A stretch of DNA of 64,000 nucleotides from Rhodothermales bacterium (GTDB lineage: Bacteria; Bacteroidota; Rhodothermia; Rhodothermales; UBA10348): the NCBI GenBank assembly GCA_028284865.1, contig JANQQV010000008.1:181108-245107 (forward strand). The letters are read 5' to 3'. The stretch's first letter is position 1, and each line of letters starts with the position of its first letter. Under the pieces are notes generated by a model that saw only the letters and a program-made list of their open reading frames with translations, searched no databases and was not told the origin of the DNA. The position numbers were made by a program, and so were the translations under genes. Of this stretch, positions 17,005 to 26,151 are shown one piece after another.

Positions 17005-19752
17005 CTACTCGTTCGACAAAGAAGGCGGTCCCGATGGAGTGGCAGCACCATCTCCACCGATCGGATCCGGCTGAGCCGGATAGCGGTCCAGAAGCACCTT
17101 CAGTGTATTCGGATCGACAGGCTTCGAAGCGTAGTCGTCCATCCCCGCTTCCAGACATTTGACCCGATCCCCTGTGGTTGCATTGGCCGTCAGGGCGATG
17201 ATGACGGGCTGTTTGATGGTTTCCGGCAGATTCCGGATCTCGCGTGTAGCCTCCAGGCCGTCCATGCCCGGCATGGACAGATCCATGAACACGTGGGAAT
17301 AGCGACCCGAGATGACGGCCTTGATGGCCTTTTCTCCGCGATCCACGACATCGACGTCACATCCCAGCCGCTCCAGCATGCGGACACCCACCTTCTGGTT
17401 GACGACGTTGTCTTCGACCAGGAGCACCTTGCGAGCATTCAGCATCACAGGTGGTCGATCCATGGTGCCAACCGTGTGGATCTTGGCCGTCACTTCGGAC
17501 CCATTCGATCCGTTCGAGCCGCTGATCGGAATGATATTTCCGGCTGCTTCTGCGTCCTCCATGTTGCGACGCACGAATTCTCGAAGCGTGCTGCTTCGCA
17601 ACGGCTTGATCATGCACTCGGTGGTCGAATCTCCCATCTGCTGATGGATGTGACGCATGACCACAAACGGTGTATTCGGCGCGCTCGACTTCAGCATCCG
17701 GGCAATGGCCGTTCCGGCAACACCATCGAATCCAGTCGAACATTCATTGATGAATACGGCGAAGTAGGTCGCATCCGAGAGGCGAACGGAGGCTTCTTCC
17801 TCGTCTGAAGCCAGATCCACTCCCAAGCCGTACGGCTTGAACGCGGACTCGACGGCTCGCGCAATCAGTGGTCGCTTCGTGAGGAACAGGACACGCTGAT
17901 CGCCAGGGACCTCGCGGAATTCCGGTGCACGGCTCGTGTCGCTGACGGCATGAATCGTGGTGAAATGGAATGTGGATCCGCGGCCGAGTTCGCTGGTCAC
18001 CCACATGGACCCATCCATCATCTCTGCGAGCCGCTTGCTGATCGTCAGGCCAAGCCCCGTGCCGCCAAAACGACGAGCCGTGGACGCTTCAGCCTGCTTG
18101 AATGGCTCAAACAAGCGATCCATGTGGTCGGCATCGATACCGATTCCGGTATCCTCAACCTCGAAATGCAATTGGATGGTGTGGTCTTCGCGCTCTTCGC
18201 AGTGGACACGAACCTGGACTTCCCCTTCGTGCGTGAACTTGACCGCATTCCCCAGCAGGTTGATCAGAATCTGACGCATGCGCGCTGCATCACCCATGAT
18301 CTCCTCAGGGATACACGTTTCGAAGCTGCACGAAAGGTCCAAACCTTTTTCGGCAGCCTGACGGGAGACCATGCCCAAGGCATCCTCCACATTGGCCCGG
18401 ACGCTCATGGGTTCGGTTTCCAGTGACATGCCACCGGCCTCGATTTTCGAGAAGTCCAGAACATGGTTCACGATCGAAAGCAGAGACTCCCCGCTCGTCC
18501 GGATGACTTCCACGACTTCGCGCTGTTCGCCAGGCATGTTTTCAACATCCAGCAGACTGGTCATGCCGATGATGCCGTTCAATGGGGTGCGGATCTCGTG
18601 ACTCATACTGGCCAGGAATTCCGCTTTGTTGCGGGACTCCGACTCCGCATCGGTCTTCGCTGATTGAAGCTGCTCGACAGCAACGTCCAATTGTTCGGTA
18701 CGCTGCTCCAGTTCATTGGCGTAGCGCTGCAAGGCCTCTTTGGAAACCTGCAGATCCTGCTCCGCTTCTTCTCTCAGCCGGACCTGCTCCTGAACGTCCT
18801 GGAAGGACGAGAATACCTGCCCGATGTCTTCGTTGGCGACATTCAGTTCGGCCAGCGTTTTCCAATCCACATCATCACCCTGGGCCGATTGACCGATGAC
18901 TTTCCGCAACTTGTCCAAGGGACTGAGGATCGAGTTGGCAACAAAGAGTGAGTAGATGATCCCAAGCAGGAAGGCGCTGAGCATCAATCCCAGGCATAGC
19001 CACAGGTACCGACGGGCACGCTGTTGCTCCTGGCTGATCACATGAGTGAGTGTGCCGCCGATGGCTGCCTGTACAAACTCCAGGTTCGAACGAATCCACT
19101 GGGTGCGCTCCACCAGGGATACGAGTTGGTCAAAGTCCTGCTGATAGTCTCCGAGTTCTGCATCAAATCGCTCGAATTCAGAGGGCGAAAGGCTGCTTCC
19201 TTGAAGCTCCGACATCAGGAAATCGATGCGGTCATGCACCTCACTGACGTATTCCGGACGCTCTCGGAGCATGTAATTCTTTTCGGCCCGTCGTGCCAGC
19301 AACAGGGCTGCATGGGCCTCCGTCGCACCCGCCTGCAAAAGGTCGTTTTCCAGGCGATTCAGTCGGTCGCGCATCCGCCCTTCGACACCGGCATCCTCAA
19401 AAAACCCTCGCTCGCGATACGCTTCGATCAGGTCATTGATGGAGTGCAGATAGAGCAGCACTTCGTTGCGGAGTCGCTGGTAGTTCTCCTCGCGGATGCC
19501 CTCTCGGACTGTCATATCCGCTTTCTGGAGGAGCAGCTCCGTGTCTTTCGCATCCTGCGGATTGCGCGTGATCATGAACTCCCGGACGCCGGAATTGGCG
19601 GAGAGGATGACTTTCTCGAGATCACGAACCTGGTCCCGCTCTTCCGACGCCGAAATGGAGAGGAAGGCGAGGGCCAGAACGGAAAAGGAGACGACAAAGA
19701 CCGTCACAATCAGTGTGACTGTCTTGCCATACAACGAAAGCAGCTTCGTCAT
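17005..19752 (-). CDS. Hybrid sensor histidine kinase with two receiver domains
   Basis: The 915-residue protein has an N-terminal transmembrane helix (residues 8-30), a mostly helical periplasmic sensor (30-245), a second helix (about 247-270), a HAMP-like and coiled-coil stretch (270-375), HisKA with phosphoacceptor H385 in SHEIRTPLNG, HATPase (490-610; 'NLLGNAVKFT', 'DTGIGI', 'GTGLGL') and two receiver domains. The first receiver (about 640-745) lacks the aspartate in 'YFAVFINECS', so it looks non-phosphorylatable. The second carries D824 in VFMDLSMPGMDG. No HPt domain is present, so a separate phosphotransfer protein or response regulator is expected. The signal is unknown. Confidence 0.9.
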   Translation of the reverse strand: MTKLLSLYGKTVTLIVTVFVVSFSVLALAFLSISASEERDQVRDLEKVILSANSGVREFMITRNPQDAKDTELLLQKADMTVREGIREENYQRLRNEVLLYLHSINDLIEAYRERGFFEDAGVEGRMRDRLNRLENDLLQAGATEAHAALLLARRAEKNYMLRERPEYVSEVHDRIDFLMSELQGSSLSPSEFERFDAELGDYQQDFDQLVSLVERTQWIRSNLEFVQAAIGGTLTHVISQEQQRARRYLWLCLGLMLSAFLLGIIYSLFVANSILSPLDKLRKVIGQSAQGDDVDWKTLAELNVANEDIGQVFSSFQDVQEQVRLREEAEQDLQVSKEALQRYANELEQRTEQLDVAVEQLQSAKTDAESESRNKAEFLASMSHEIRTPLNGIIGMTSLLDVENMPGEQREVVEVIRTSGESLLSIVNHVLDFSKIEAGGMSLETEPMSVRANVEDALGMVSRQAAEKGLDLSCSFETCIPEEIMGDAARMRQILINLLGNAVKFTHEGEVQVRVHCEEREDHTIQLHFEVEDTGIGIDADHMDRLFEPFKQAEASTARRFGGTGLGLTISKRLAEMMDGSMWVTSELGRGSTFHFTTIHAVSDTSRAPEFREVPGDQRVLFLTKRPLIARAVESAFKPYGLGVDLASDEEEASVRLSDATYFAVFINECSTGFDGVAGTAIARMLKSSAPNTPFVVMRHIHQQMGDSTTECMIKPLRSSTLREFVRRNMEDAEAAGNIIPISGSNGSNGSEVTAKIHTVGTMDRPPVMLNARKVLLVEDNVVNQKVGVRMLERLGCDVDVVDRGEKAIKAVISGRYSHVFMDLSMPGMDGLEATREIRNLPETIKQPVIIALTANATTGDRVKCLEAGMDDYASKPVDPNTLKVLLDRYPAQPDPIGGDGAATPSGPPSLSNE

Positions 19753-19879
19753 GGGACCGCAGGTGGTAGTTGTGCCGGGCTCGGCTTGTCACCTGTTCGT
19801 ATCGACGAATCTGCAGCATTATTAAGGGAATCGAACCAGCAAATCGGGTCGACTCCAGGATGGCCTCACCTCGCCACCC

Positions 19880-20458
19880 TCAGAATTGGTCAGGGTGCTT
19901 CGGCGTGAACTGCGACCAGAAGGCCTTCAATTGGGCCGCATCGTCCTTGAAGTCGCCATCCATGGGCATCACAGGCCCGAAACACAGCACTTTGCGCTCG
20001 AAATCCACGCCAGCAGGGATGACCGGGACCCCTGATTTCTGGGCAATGCGATGGAAGCCCGGCTTGAGTCGATTGACTTTGCTGCGCGTCCCCTCCGGAG
20101 AAAGGGCGAGAATGAACTGCTCGTTGTCTCCGAAACCGTGCAGCACATCCCGAAAGAGGGTCCCAGGTTTACGACGATCCACCGGAATGCCACCGAAGTA
20201 CCTGAACAGCTTGCGGAATGGCCACTTGAAAATGGTGTGTTTCCCGATCCAGTGGACATCGAGCTCCAACTTCCAGCATGACATCAGGGCGAAAACGAAA
20301 TCCCAGTTCGACGTATGAGGCCCCCCGGTCAGGACAAACTTGGGGACGTCAGCAATCGAGCCTTCCAGTCGCCAGCCAAACAGCCGAAGCACACCTGAGC
20401 CAATCACTTTCAGGAAGCGATTGCGCCGGCGAGCAACGGAAGGACCAATCTCGATCAT
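19880..20458 (-). CDS. PlsC-like acyltransferase
   Basis: The 192-residue product carries the acyltransferase motifs 'TGGPHTSNWDF' (a variant of the NHxSxxD-type HX4D catalytic box: H-T-S-N-W-D), 'GGIPVDRR' and 'LALSPEGTRSK' (substrate-binding EGTR). It likely acylates a lysophospholipid or related lipid at the inner membrane. The frame stays open to an ATG at 20584, inside coaE, which would add 42 residues rich in Ser and Leu (SLSSGSLSSRSLPS, from a short direct repeat near 20492-20520). The conserved fold begins after the ATG at 20458, so I choose that start, but translation of the extension cannot be excluded. It is last in the reverse operon after coaE. Confidence 0.8.
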   Translation of the reverse strand: MIEIGPSVARRRNRFLKVIGSGVLRLFGWRLEGSIADVPKFVLTGGPHTSNWDFVFALMSCWKLELDVHWIGKHTIFKWPFRKLFRYFGGIPVDRRKPGTLFRDVLHGFGDNEQFILALSPEGTRSKVNRLKPGFHRIAQKSGVPVIPAGVDFERKVLCFGPVMPMDGDFKDDAAQLKAFWSQFTPKHPDQF

Positions 20459-20546
20459 GGTGGAAAGGGGCATGGAAGGAAGTGACCTGGAGGAAAGGGA
20501 CCCAGAAGAAAGGGACCCGGTGGACGAATACGACCTGTCGCGATCG

Positions 20547-21146
20547 CTACTCAGATAACCCCCAGGACGTCCAGAGTCTGTCAACCTGCCCAGTCAACTC
20601 ATCCAGCGTTCCCGAGTTGCGGATGATATCGTCCGCCACGGCTGCATAGTGGTCATCGTCAGGCTGCGCCCGCATCCGTTCCTCAATATCTGAAACGGTC
20701 AGGTCGTCCCGGTCGAGTACGCGTTGCAGACGCAGGGTTCGGGGTGCAACTACCGCGACGAGACGGTCCAGCGATTCCCGCTGTTCGGGTTTGGGGAGCA
20801 AAGCGGCTTCTCGAACGATGGCGGGAGCGCCTTCGGACCGGGAAACAGCGCACTGATCATCGAATGTCTGATGGACGGCAGGGTGCACGACGGCGTTCAC
20901 GCGGGATCGAAGGCCAGCATCTCCAAAGATCCGGGCTGCAATCCACGGCTTGTTCAGCAAGCCATCGGGCTGCCATGTATCAGGACCGAGAACCTCCCTT
21001 AATCCCTCCCTGACAGCAGGATCGGATTCCATGAGGTGTTTGGCGACGGCATCGGCATCAAAAACATGTGCCCCTTTCTCCTCCAGCAGTCTGCGCACCA
21101 CAGATTTGCCGCTCCCAATTCCTCCTGTCAGTCCGATTCGAAGCAT
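20547..21146 (-). CDS. coaE: Dephospho-CoA kinase
   Basis: The 199-residue protein starts LRIGLTGGIGSGKSVVRRLL with the P-loop GGIGSGKS, followed by 'GAHVFDADAVAKHL' (the catalytic DAD segment), 'VVHPAVHQTFDD' and 'LLPKPEQRESLDRLVAVVAP', all diagnostic for CoaE. It phosphorylates dephospho-CoA in the last step of CoA biosynthesis. Length is normal. It follows the outer-membrane barrel gene by 40 bases on the reverse strand. Confidence 0.96.
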   Translation of the reverse strand: MLRIGLTGGIGSGKSVVRRLLEEKGAHVFDADAVAKHLMESDPAVREGLREVLGPDTWQPDGLLNKPWIAARIFGDAGLRSRVNAVVHPAVHQTFDDQCAVSRSEGAPAIVREAALLPKPEQRESLDRLVAVVAPRTLRLQRVLDRDDLTVSDIEERMRAQPDDDHYAAVADDIIRNSGTLDELTGQVDRLWTSWGLSE

Positions 21147-21186
21147 GTTCTGGATGAGTGAGTGATGGGGTAGCCCGGCACGCGCA

Positions 21187-23253
21187 TTACCATTGCCACT
21201 GCATGGTGACCGCCAGGTTGGGAATCATGGTCCGGCGTCCCTTACGCGCCGCATCGCGAATGACCTCCTCTCGGCCTTCCGGCAGATCTCCGTACAACCG
21301 GTAGGAGATGCGCTGGAATGTGGCCCAGCCGTCGACCCGAAGATACGCGTTGCGTCGCATGGGCCATACGATGGCCATGGTAGGTCCAGTTTGATCGATG
21401 CGCTGACGACCCATGCGGGAAATCAGAGCTTCTTCTCCGTCTTCCGGGACCACATAGCGAACCGAAGCCGAGCGGTCGAAATCAGTCCGGATGAACACCC
21501 GCATCCCGATTTCAGCTTGAAGACGATCTCCCGTCTGGATGCGTCCCCACGCACTGACTGTCCGCAATGTGTCGAAAGGGATCTCGGCGAACACATCATC
21601 CAGGAATCGACCCAATTGCAGGTCAGAGAGCGACGATGTCAGCAGCAGACGGGTCGAACCCGGCAATGCATGCTCAGCCTCCAGCTCGTAGCGCATTTCG
21701 CGGGCCGCCTGATCGGTCGGGCGGCGCCCCGCCAGGACGAAATCATCCACGGTGTACGTCGCACGCACTTCGCTGGCCAGGCGGATGCGCGTATTTCGGT
21801 TCGGGCGCCACTGCACAGTCGGGCGATAACGGATGGAGCGCTGGACGGAGTTTTCGGCAGAGCGCGTAGCCTTCAAGTACACCGTGTGGAACCAGGATCC
21901 GGACACCTGGATCATCACGTCGAGCTCATCACTCAGCCGAAATCGTGTCCCGGCCAGGGCGTTGTAGAGCAATTCGTCCCGATCGTCCGGGTTCACTTCC
22001 GGCGTGTCATGACGGAGGATGTTGGCCGATCCATCGAGTTGGATGTCCCACCAGGAACGCAAAGCGGTGGAAAGTGAGGTCTGCAAAGACACGAATCCGC
22101 GCTCATTGTCCGCTTGCCGCAGCAGATTCAGCTTTTGGGCCGCCTGCGCCGGGGGCAGATCAGCAGCATTGGTCAATCGTCGGCGCTCAACTTCGGCCCC
22201 GGCGCTGGCGGCGATCCGCGCCCGCGTGCGCGCGGTCTCGTAGCGTGTGGCCAGCCGCGCCTCAACGGTTCGCCGCGTGAACTCGGAATCGAAAAAGAGC
22301 GCGTCCGCGGGCGCGCGCAACGTCTGCACTTCACGCGCATTGGCTGAAACATCCAGTGAGCCCGTCAGCCAGAGTGGCGTGGCCAAACGGGATTCGATAT
22401 CCACACCGACCATGACGGTGTCACTTCGGGTCGATTCGACGGTTTCAGCCCTTCGACCGACCGCATCATCCCTGTTCAGGAACGAGGCAGCCTGATAGGC
22501 ATCGCGGCGAACGCTGGCGCCCGATACCCTGGTCCGGAACCGGGTTTCCCCGAAAATGCGCTCGCTGTCCAACAGCGAGCGCAGGACGCGGGCCGTTCTC
22601 GGGCTGGTACGCTGTACCTGAGCCAGACCCTGGATTCGGGTCACATAGCCATTCAGATCAGTGAGGGGCATCCCGAAACGGAGACCTGCAGCCAGACCGG
22701 CATCGGTCCGGATGGGAGCTTCGTTGGCATCCACACCGAATCCCGGACGGGCGTCGGCAGCAAATCCGAGCGCTGGCTCTATCCAGACCCGATCATCGGG
22801 CCAGAGTCGATAGCCCGCCCACACATCCTGACGAAATACTCGGCTCAGGCTGTACCAATCGGCGCCTCCGAAAATGACCGGTCCCGTCCCCCGATCTCCT
22901 CGCGGAGCTGCTGCGGAAAACCGGGTCCGGTTCTCATCACGGAAGCTTAGTCGGTCATCGAACAAAAGGAACGCATCGGACCGGAATTGATTGTCCAGCA
23001 TCACACTCCAAGCACCGGACCGGACGCGCGAACGAAGACCCGCCGTCCACCGATATCGGTTCACATCCCGCTCGAATCCTGACTCCAGGACAAGTGGGCT
23101 GGCCTCTGTCGACGCAATTTGTGCGAGCGCCTGTCGAGGCCCGATCAGCCAAGAAAGGAGCAACCCCGTTGCCAACAGCGGGATCAGGGCTTTGGCCTGG
23201 ACCCCGAAAGCCAGAATGTGTCTTGGAATCACTGTTGACAACCGAACCATCAT
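21187..23253 (-). CDS. Predicted outer-membrane beta-barrel protein of unknown function
   Basis: The 688-residue protein has an N-terminal signal (hydrophobic stretch near residues 23-45, ending 'ALAQ'). It then has a long series of amphipathic strands rich in Arg, Thr, Asp and aromatic residues and ends in 'LAVTMQWQW', with an aromatic C-terminal residue as expected for BAM-inserted barrels. Strand-turn-strand patterns such as 'WSVMLDNQFRSDAFLLFDDR' recur throughout. I do not recognise the family. Its start overlaps the HIT gene stop by four bases (ATGA), an unusual coupling of an envelope protein with a nucleotide-binding protein. Confidence 0.65.
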   Translation of the reverse strand: MMVRLSTVIPRHILAFGVQAKALIPLLATGLLLSWLIGPRQALAQIASTEASPLVLESGFERDVNRYRWTAGLRSRVRSGAWSVMLDNQFRSDAFLLFDDRLSFRDENRTRFSAAAPRGDRGTGPVIFGGADWYSLSRVFRQDVWAGYRLWPDDRVWIEPALGFAADARPGFGVDANEAPIRTDAGLAAGLRFGMPLTDLNGYVTRIQGLAQVQRTSPRTARVLRSLLDSERIFGETRFRTRVSGASVRRDAYQAASFLNRDDAVGRRAETVESTRSDTVMVGVDIESRLATPLWLTGSLDVSANAREVQTLRAPADALFFDSEFTRRTVEARLATRYETARTRARIAASAGAEVERRRLTNAADLPPAQAAQKLNLLRQADNERGFVSLQTSLSTALRSWWDIQLDGSANILRHDTPEVNPDDRDELLYNALAGTRFRLSDELDVMIQVSGSWFHTVYLKATRSAENSVQRSIRYRPTVQWRPNRNTRIRLASEVRATYTVDDFVLAGRRPTDQAAREMRYELEAEHALPGSTRLLLTSSLSDLQLGRFLDDVFAEIPFDTLRTVSAWGRIQTGDRLQAEIGMRVFIRTDFDRSASVRYVVPEDGEEALISRMGRQRIDQTGPTMAIVWPMRRNAYLRVDGWATFQRISYRLYGDLPEGREEVIRDAARKGRRTMIPNLAVTMQWQW

Positions 23254-23594
23254 CCGGGAGGCCAGCGCAACTGTCGTCCCCCGATCAAATGGAGGTGGAG
23301 ATGGGGTACAGTCTGTTGTCCTTCTTTGCCACAGTTGAACACGGTGCGATATCCGTTGTCCAGACCCTCTTGTGCGGCAATCTGTTTGGCCACCAGAAAG
23401 AGGTGACCGACCAGCTCCCTGTCATCATCCACCAGATCATCGAGCGATGGGATCGGCTTTCTGGGCACGACAAGAATATGGACCGGCGCATGCGGATGGA
23501 TATCCCGGAACGCGATGCAGCGATCGTCCTCGTACACCATGTCGGAAGGGATTTCACCATCCGCGATCTTCTGAAAAAGGGTCTTTTCTGCCAT
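23250..23594 (-). CDS. HIT-family nucleotide-binding protein (HinT-like)
   Basis: The 114-residue protein shows the histidine triad PHLHLHLIGG near the end, the N-terminal 'TLFQKIADGEIPSDMVYEDD', and 'HILVVPRKPIPSLDDL'. This is the HinT branch, which hydrolyses purine nucleoside phosphoramidates and adenylates in the cytoplasm. Length and motifs are complete. It is the first gene of the reverse operon HIT, barrel, coaE, acyltransferase. A TATATTCA element about 95 bases upstream on the reverse strand may be its promoter. Confidence 0.93.
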   Translation of the reverse strand: MAEKTLFQKIADGEIPSDMVYEDDRCIAFRDIHPHAPVHILVVPRKPIPSLDDLVDDDRELVGHLFLVAKQIAAQEGLDNGYRTVFNCGKEGQQTVPHLHLHLIGGRQLRWPPG

Positions 23595-23841
23595 GATGAT
23601 GGTCTGTGTTCATCCGTGAGGACAACGCATTCGGCCGCGAGCACTGAAGGCCGTCGGGCAATCGGGCTGATGCAATCGAGGCTGTATTGAATATAGGCGT
23701 TGCCACCTACCGGGATCCATCTTGCTGAAAGGGAGGTCGCTTACGGTGTCGGGTGAAACAGTCTGAACAGGTGGGGCACCCAAGCTCCCGGAACGTCGTC
23801 CCCGCTGCCCCGGTTCAACCACAGCACACCGCTCGAATCCC

Positions 23842-24261
23842 ATGCCCATCGTCTACATCACCAGGAAGGCCCACTTCAATGCCGCCCACAGGCTCCACAA
23901 TCCCGCAAAGAGCGATGAGTGGAATGCGGAGGCATACGGAAAGTGCAATTATCCCAACTGGCACGGCCACAACTACGAGATCGAAGTGACGATCGCTGGC
24001 GAGCCTGATCCTGACACGGGGTACGTCATGGATCTGGGGACGCTCAAGGACATCATGGAAGAGGCTGTCATCGAGCCCTGTGATCATCGCAACCTGAATA
24101 TCGACGTGGATTTCCTCCAGGGAGTGATCCCTTCAGCTGAGAATCTGACCGTGGCATTCTGGAAGCAACTCGAGCCACGCATCCGGGAAACCGGCGCGCG
24201 ATTGGATTCGGTCAAATTGTGGGAGACCCCACGCAACGTGGCAGAGTACCGGGGAGACTAA
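23842..24261 (+). CDS. 6-pyruvoyl-tetrahydropterin synthase family protein (PTPS-I-like)
   Basis: The 139-residue protein has the COG0720 fold: zinc ligands H16 (HFNAAHRL), H41 and H43 (HGHNYE), catalytic C35, and 'PCDHRNLN' and 'PSAENLTVAFW' later. The spacing Cys-x5-His-Gly-His (CNYPNWHGH) is that of PTPS of the tetrahydrobiopterin pathway, whereas QueD usually has Cys-x3-His-Gly-His. folE follows 42 bases downstream, supplying dihydroneopterin triphosphate. Biopterin-type synthesis is therefore favoured over queuosine, but QueD activity is not excluded. Confidence 0.85.
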   Translation: MPIVYITRKAHFNAAHRLHNPAKSDEWNAEAYGKCNYPNWHGHNYEIEVTIAGEPDPDTGYVMDLGTLKDIMEEAVIEPCDHRNLNIDVDFLQGVIPSAENLTVAFWKQLEPRIRETGARLDSVKLWETPRNVAEYRGD

Positions 24262-24303
24262 GTCTCGCCGCGCTCTCAGCCTGAACACGTACAAGAGTCG
24301 AAC

Positions 24304-24912
24304 ATGGATCAGCACAAACGCTTCAGCGAATCCCTCACTTACGACAAGGAAGCTGTCGAACGAATCGCAGCCAGCGTTTCGTCGACCCTGGCAGCCATTG
24401 GCGAAGATCCGGACCGGGAAGGACTCCTGAAGACGCCCGAGCGGGTTGCCAAGGCGCAGCTGTTCCTGACGCAAGGGTATCAGCAGGATGCCAGTGAGAT
24501 TCTACGTAGCGCCGTGTTCGCCGAAACGTACGACGAGATGATCCTGGTCAGGGACATCGAGCTCTACAGCATGTGCGAACACCACATGGTGCCGTTCTTC
24601 GGCAAAGCGCACGTCGCCTACATTCCCGATGGTCACATCGTCGGCCTGTCGAAGATTCCGCGTGTGGTCGATGTGTTCGCCCGACGACTTCAGGTCCAGG
24701 AACGCCTGACGCTGCAGATCAGGAACGCTATCGAAGAGGCCCTCAAGCCGCAGGGTGTGGCCGTGGTTATCGAAGCCACGCACTTGTGCATGGTGATGCG
24801 CGGTGTTCAGAAACAGCATTCGGTCACAACGACCAGTTCCATGTCCGGCCCCTTCCTGGAGAACACCCACACAAGGGCCGAATTCATGCGATTGATCCGC
24901 AGCACGGACTGA
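24304..24912 (+). CDS. folE: GTP cyclohydrolase I
   Basis: The 202-residue protein matches FolE (type IA): '[19 protein letters not shown]', zinc ligands C91 and H94 in [10 protein letters not shown]162 in '[12 protein letters not shown]', and the end '[15 protein letters not shown]'. It converts GTP to 7,8-dihydroneopterin triphosphate, feeding folate and, with the neighbouring PTPS, other pterins or deazapurines. It is convergent with the yqgE gene, whose stop lies 18 bases beyond. Confidence 0.96.
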   Translation: MDQHKRFSESLTYDKEAVERIAASVSSTLAAIGEDPDREGLLKTPERVAKAQLFLTQGYQQDASEILRSAVFAETYDEMILVRDIELYSMCEHHMVPFFGKAHVAYIPDGHIVGLSKIPRVVDVFARRLQVQERLTLQIRNAIEEALKPQGVAVVIEATHLCMVMRGVQKQHSVTTTSSMSGPFLENTHTRAEFMRLIRSTD

Positions 24913-24929
24913 CGCAGACGTCTAACTGG

Positions 24930-25493
24930 TCAGTTCAGGCTCGGGTGCTCTGGGAAATTGGCCAGAATGGCAAACGTCCCGCCCATTGAGCGCAGGGATT
25001 GTCCCCAGACCGCTGATTCTGCCGTATCGAAGACCATGTCGGTCGAGGATTCTGTCAGGATCCACCCACCCTGCTCGACCTCATCTGCCAGTTGACCAGG
25101 TGACCAGCCGGAGTATCCCAGGAAGAACCGGATATCGTCCAGGTCCAGCGTACCGGCTTGGGCAGCTGCCTTCACTTCGTCGAAGTCTCCTCCCCAGTAG
25201 ATGCCGGGACGGATTTCGATGCCACCGGGAATCAGCTCGGGCAGACGATGCAGGAAGTGCAAGGTCTCCGGCTGGACCGGACCACCCCAACTGATCTCCT
25301 CGTCCAGGCCGTGCAGGTCGTCAAAGACCTGATTCATCACAATGGTCAGCGATCGATTCAGGATCAGTCCAAAACTTCCAGCTTCCGTGTGCTCGCAGAG
25401 CAGGACCACTGCCCGGCGGAAATTCGGATCCCATTGCATCGGCGGAGCGACCAGCAAGGCTCCCGCTTTGAGTGATGTTTGATCCTTGATCAC
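24930..25493 (-). CDS. YqgE/AlgH (DUF179) family protein
   Basis: The product, 187 residues from GTG at 25493, matches YqgE/AlgH: 'LLVAPPMQWDPNFRRAVVLL', 'GSFGLILNRSL', 'SWGGPVQPETLHFLH', 'DDIRFFLGYSGWSPGQL' and 'EQGGWIL'. The family has a solved fold but no agreed function. The frame is open to an ATG at 25574, but that lies inside the preceding gene, and the extra 27 residues are not family-like. The GTG start gives the usual length and a gap of 11 bases after the upstream stop, so the two genes form an operon. Confidence 0.92.
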   Translation of the reverse strand: MIKDQTSLKAGALLVAPPMQWDPNFRRAVVLLCEHTEAGSFGLILNRSLTIVMNQVFDDLHGLDEEISWGGPVQPETLHFLHRLPELIPGGIEIRPGIYWGGDFDEVKAAAQAGTLDLDDIRFFLGYSGWSPGQLADEVEQGGWILTESSTDMVFDTAESAVWGQSLRSMGGTFAILANFPEHPSLN

Positions 25494-25504
25494 GGAGCGT
25501 ACCT

Positions 25505-25954
25505 CTATGACATGGGTGTGGTTGGCTCCGGGTTGTCGAATTCCTTGACTAGCGCTTTGCGCGCCCCAACCCACCAGTCCGGCCCCCGGGTTATGTTGGT
25601 TATGGTAACATCTGAGAAGTGGGGAATCAACGCTATCAGTTCATCCGAAATCAGGTGCCAGTCTTCATTGACCACCATCTGGCCGATTTCATCAGATTTG
25701 GCTGTCGTCCAACGCCATTTGTGGCGAAGGGCTTCGGCCTTCTTCCAGTAGTTGCGATCGTCCCACGCCAACGCGCTTTGCTCGATGGTCTCGCCGATTC
25801 CCCGAAGACTGAACACCAGGAACGCGACCATGTCGGCCCACTCGTCGTCAATCGTGTGGCGCTCCGCCAGCATGCGTATGACTTCTGCACAGGAGCGGCG
25901 ATGCATGTTGCGCCGTTTGGCAGGCGTGTCGCCCGTGCGGACAATGCGACCCAT
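25505..25954 (-). CDS. Conserved hypothetical protein upstream of yqgE
   Basis: The 149-residue product (from ATG at 25954) is mostly helical at first ('EWADMVAFLVFSLRGIGETI', 'RNYWKKAEALRHKWRW'), followed by a short alpha/beta part 'DELIALIPHFSDVTITNITR' and 'WWVGARKALVKEF'. I do not recognise the family. A longer open frame reaches an ATG at 26233, but it would run through the promoter region and into the adaptor gene on the other strand; its extra segment is Cys/Arg-rich and not protein-like. There is no signal peptide or membrane segment. It is tightly linked to yqgE. Confidence 0.6.
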   Translation of the reverse strand: MGRIVRTGDTPAKRRNMHRRSCAEVIRMLAERHTIDDEWADMVAFLVFSLRGIGETIEQSALAWDDRNYWKKAEALRHKWRWTTAKSDEIGQMVVNEDWHLISDELIALIPHFSDVTITNITRGPDWWVGARKALVKEFDNPEPTTPMS

Positions 25955-26151
25955 GTATTCGGGAGTTCGTTTATTCTCAGGGTGTCCGGCTGCCGTGGTC
26001 AGCAGCCTGCACAAAATACACGCCCGATCCCGACCATTCAGGACCACTTCGGGCGGAATTCCTTGTGGAACGCAACAAAACCTACATTCCCCTCGTGAAG
26101 GGTAGCGCCTCGCAGGCCTCCCCCTATCCGTCATCCTCTGTTCCTGCACAC

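Noticed and set aside
16996..17010. Short hairpin GAGTAG-CGC-CTACTC between yajC and the kinase
   Set aside because: Only six paired bases plus a weak extension and no U-tract; too weak to call a terminator.
19820..19829. TATTAAGGGA upstream of the hybrid kinase, similar to half of the Rrf2 palindrome
   Set aside because: Only one half-site matches and no dyad is present; it may be chance in an AT-rich promoter patch.
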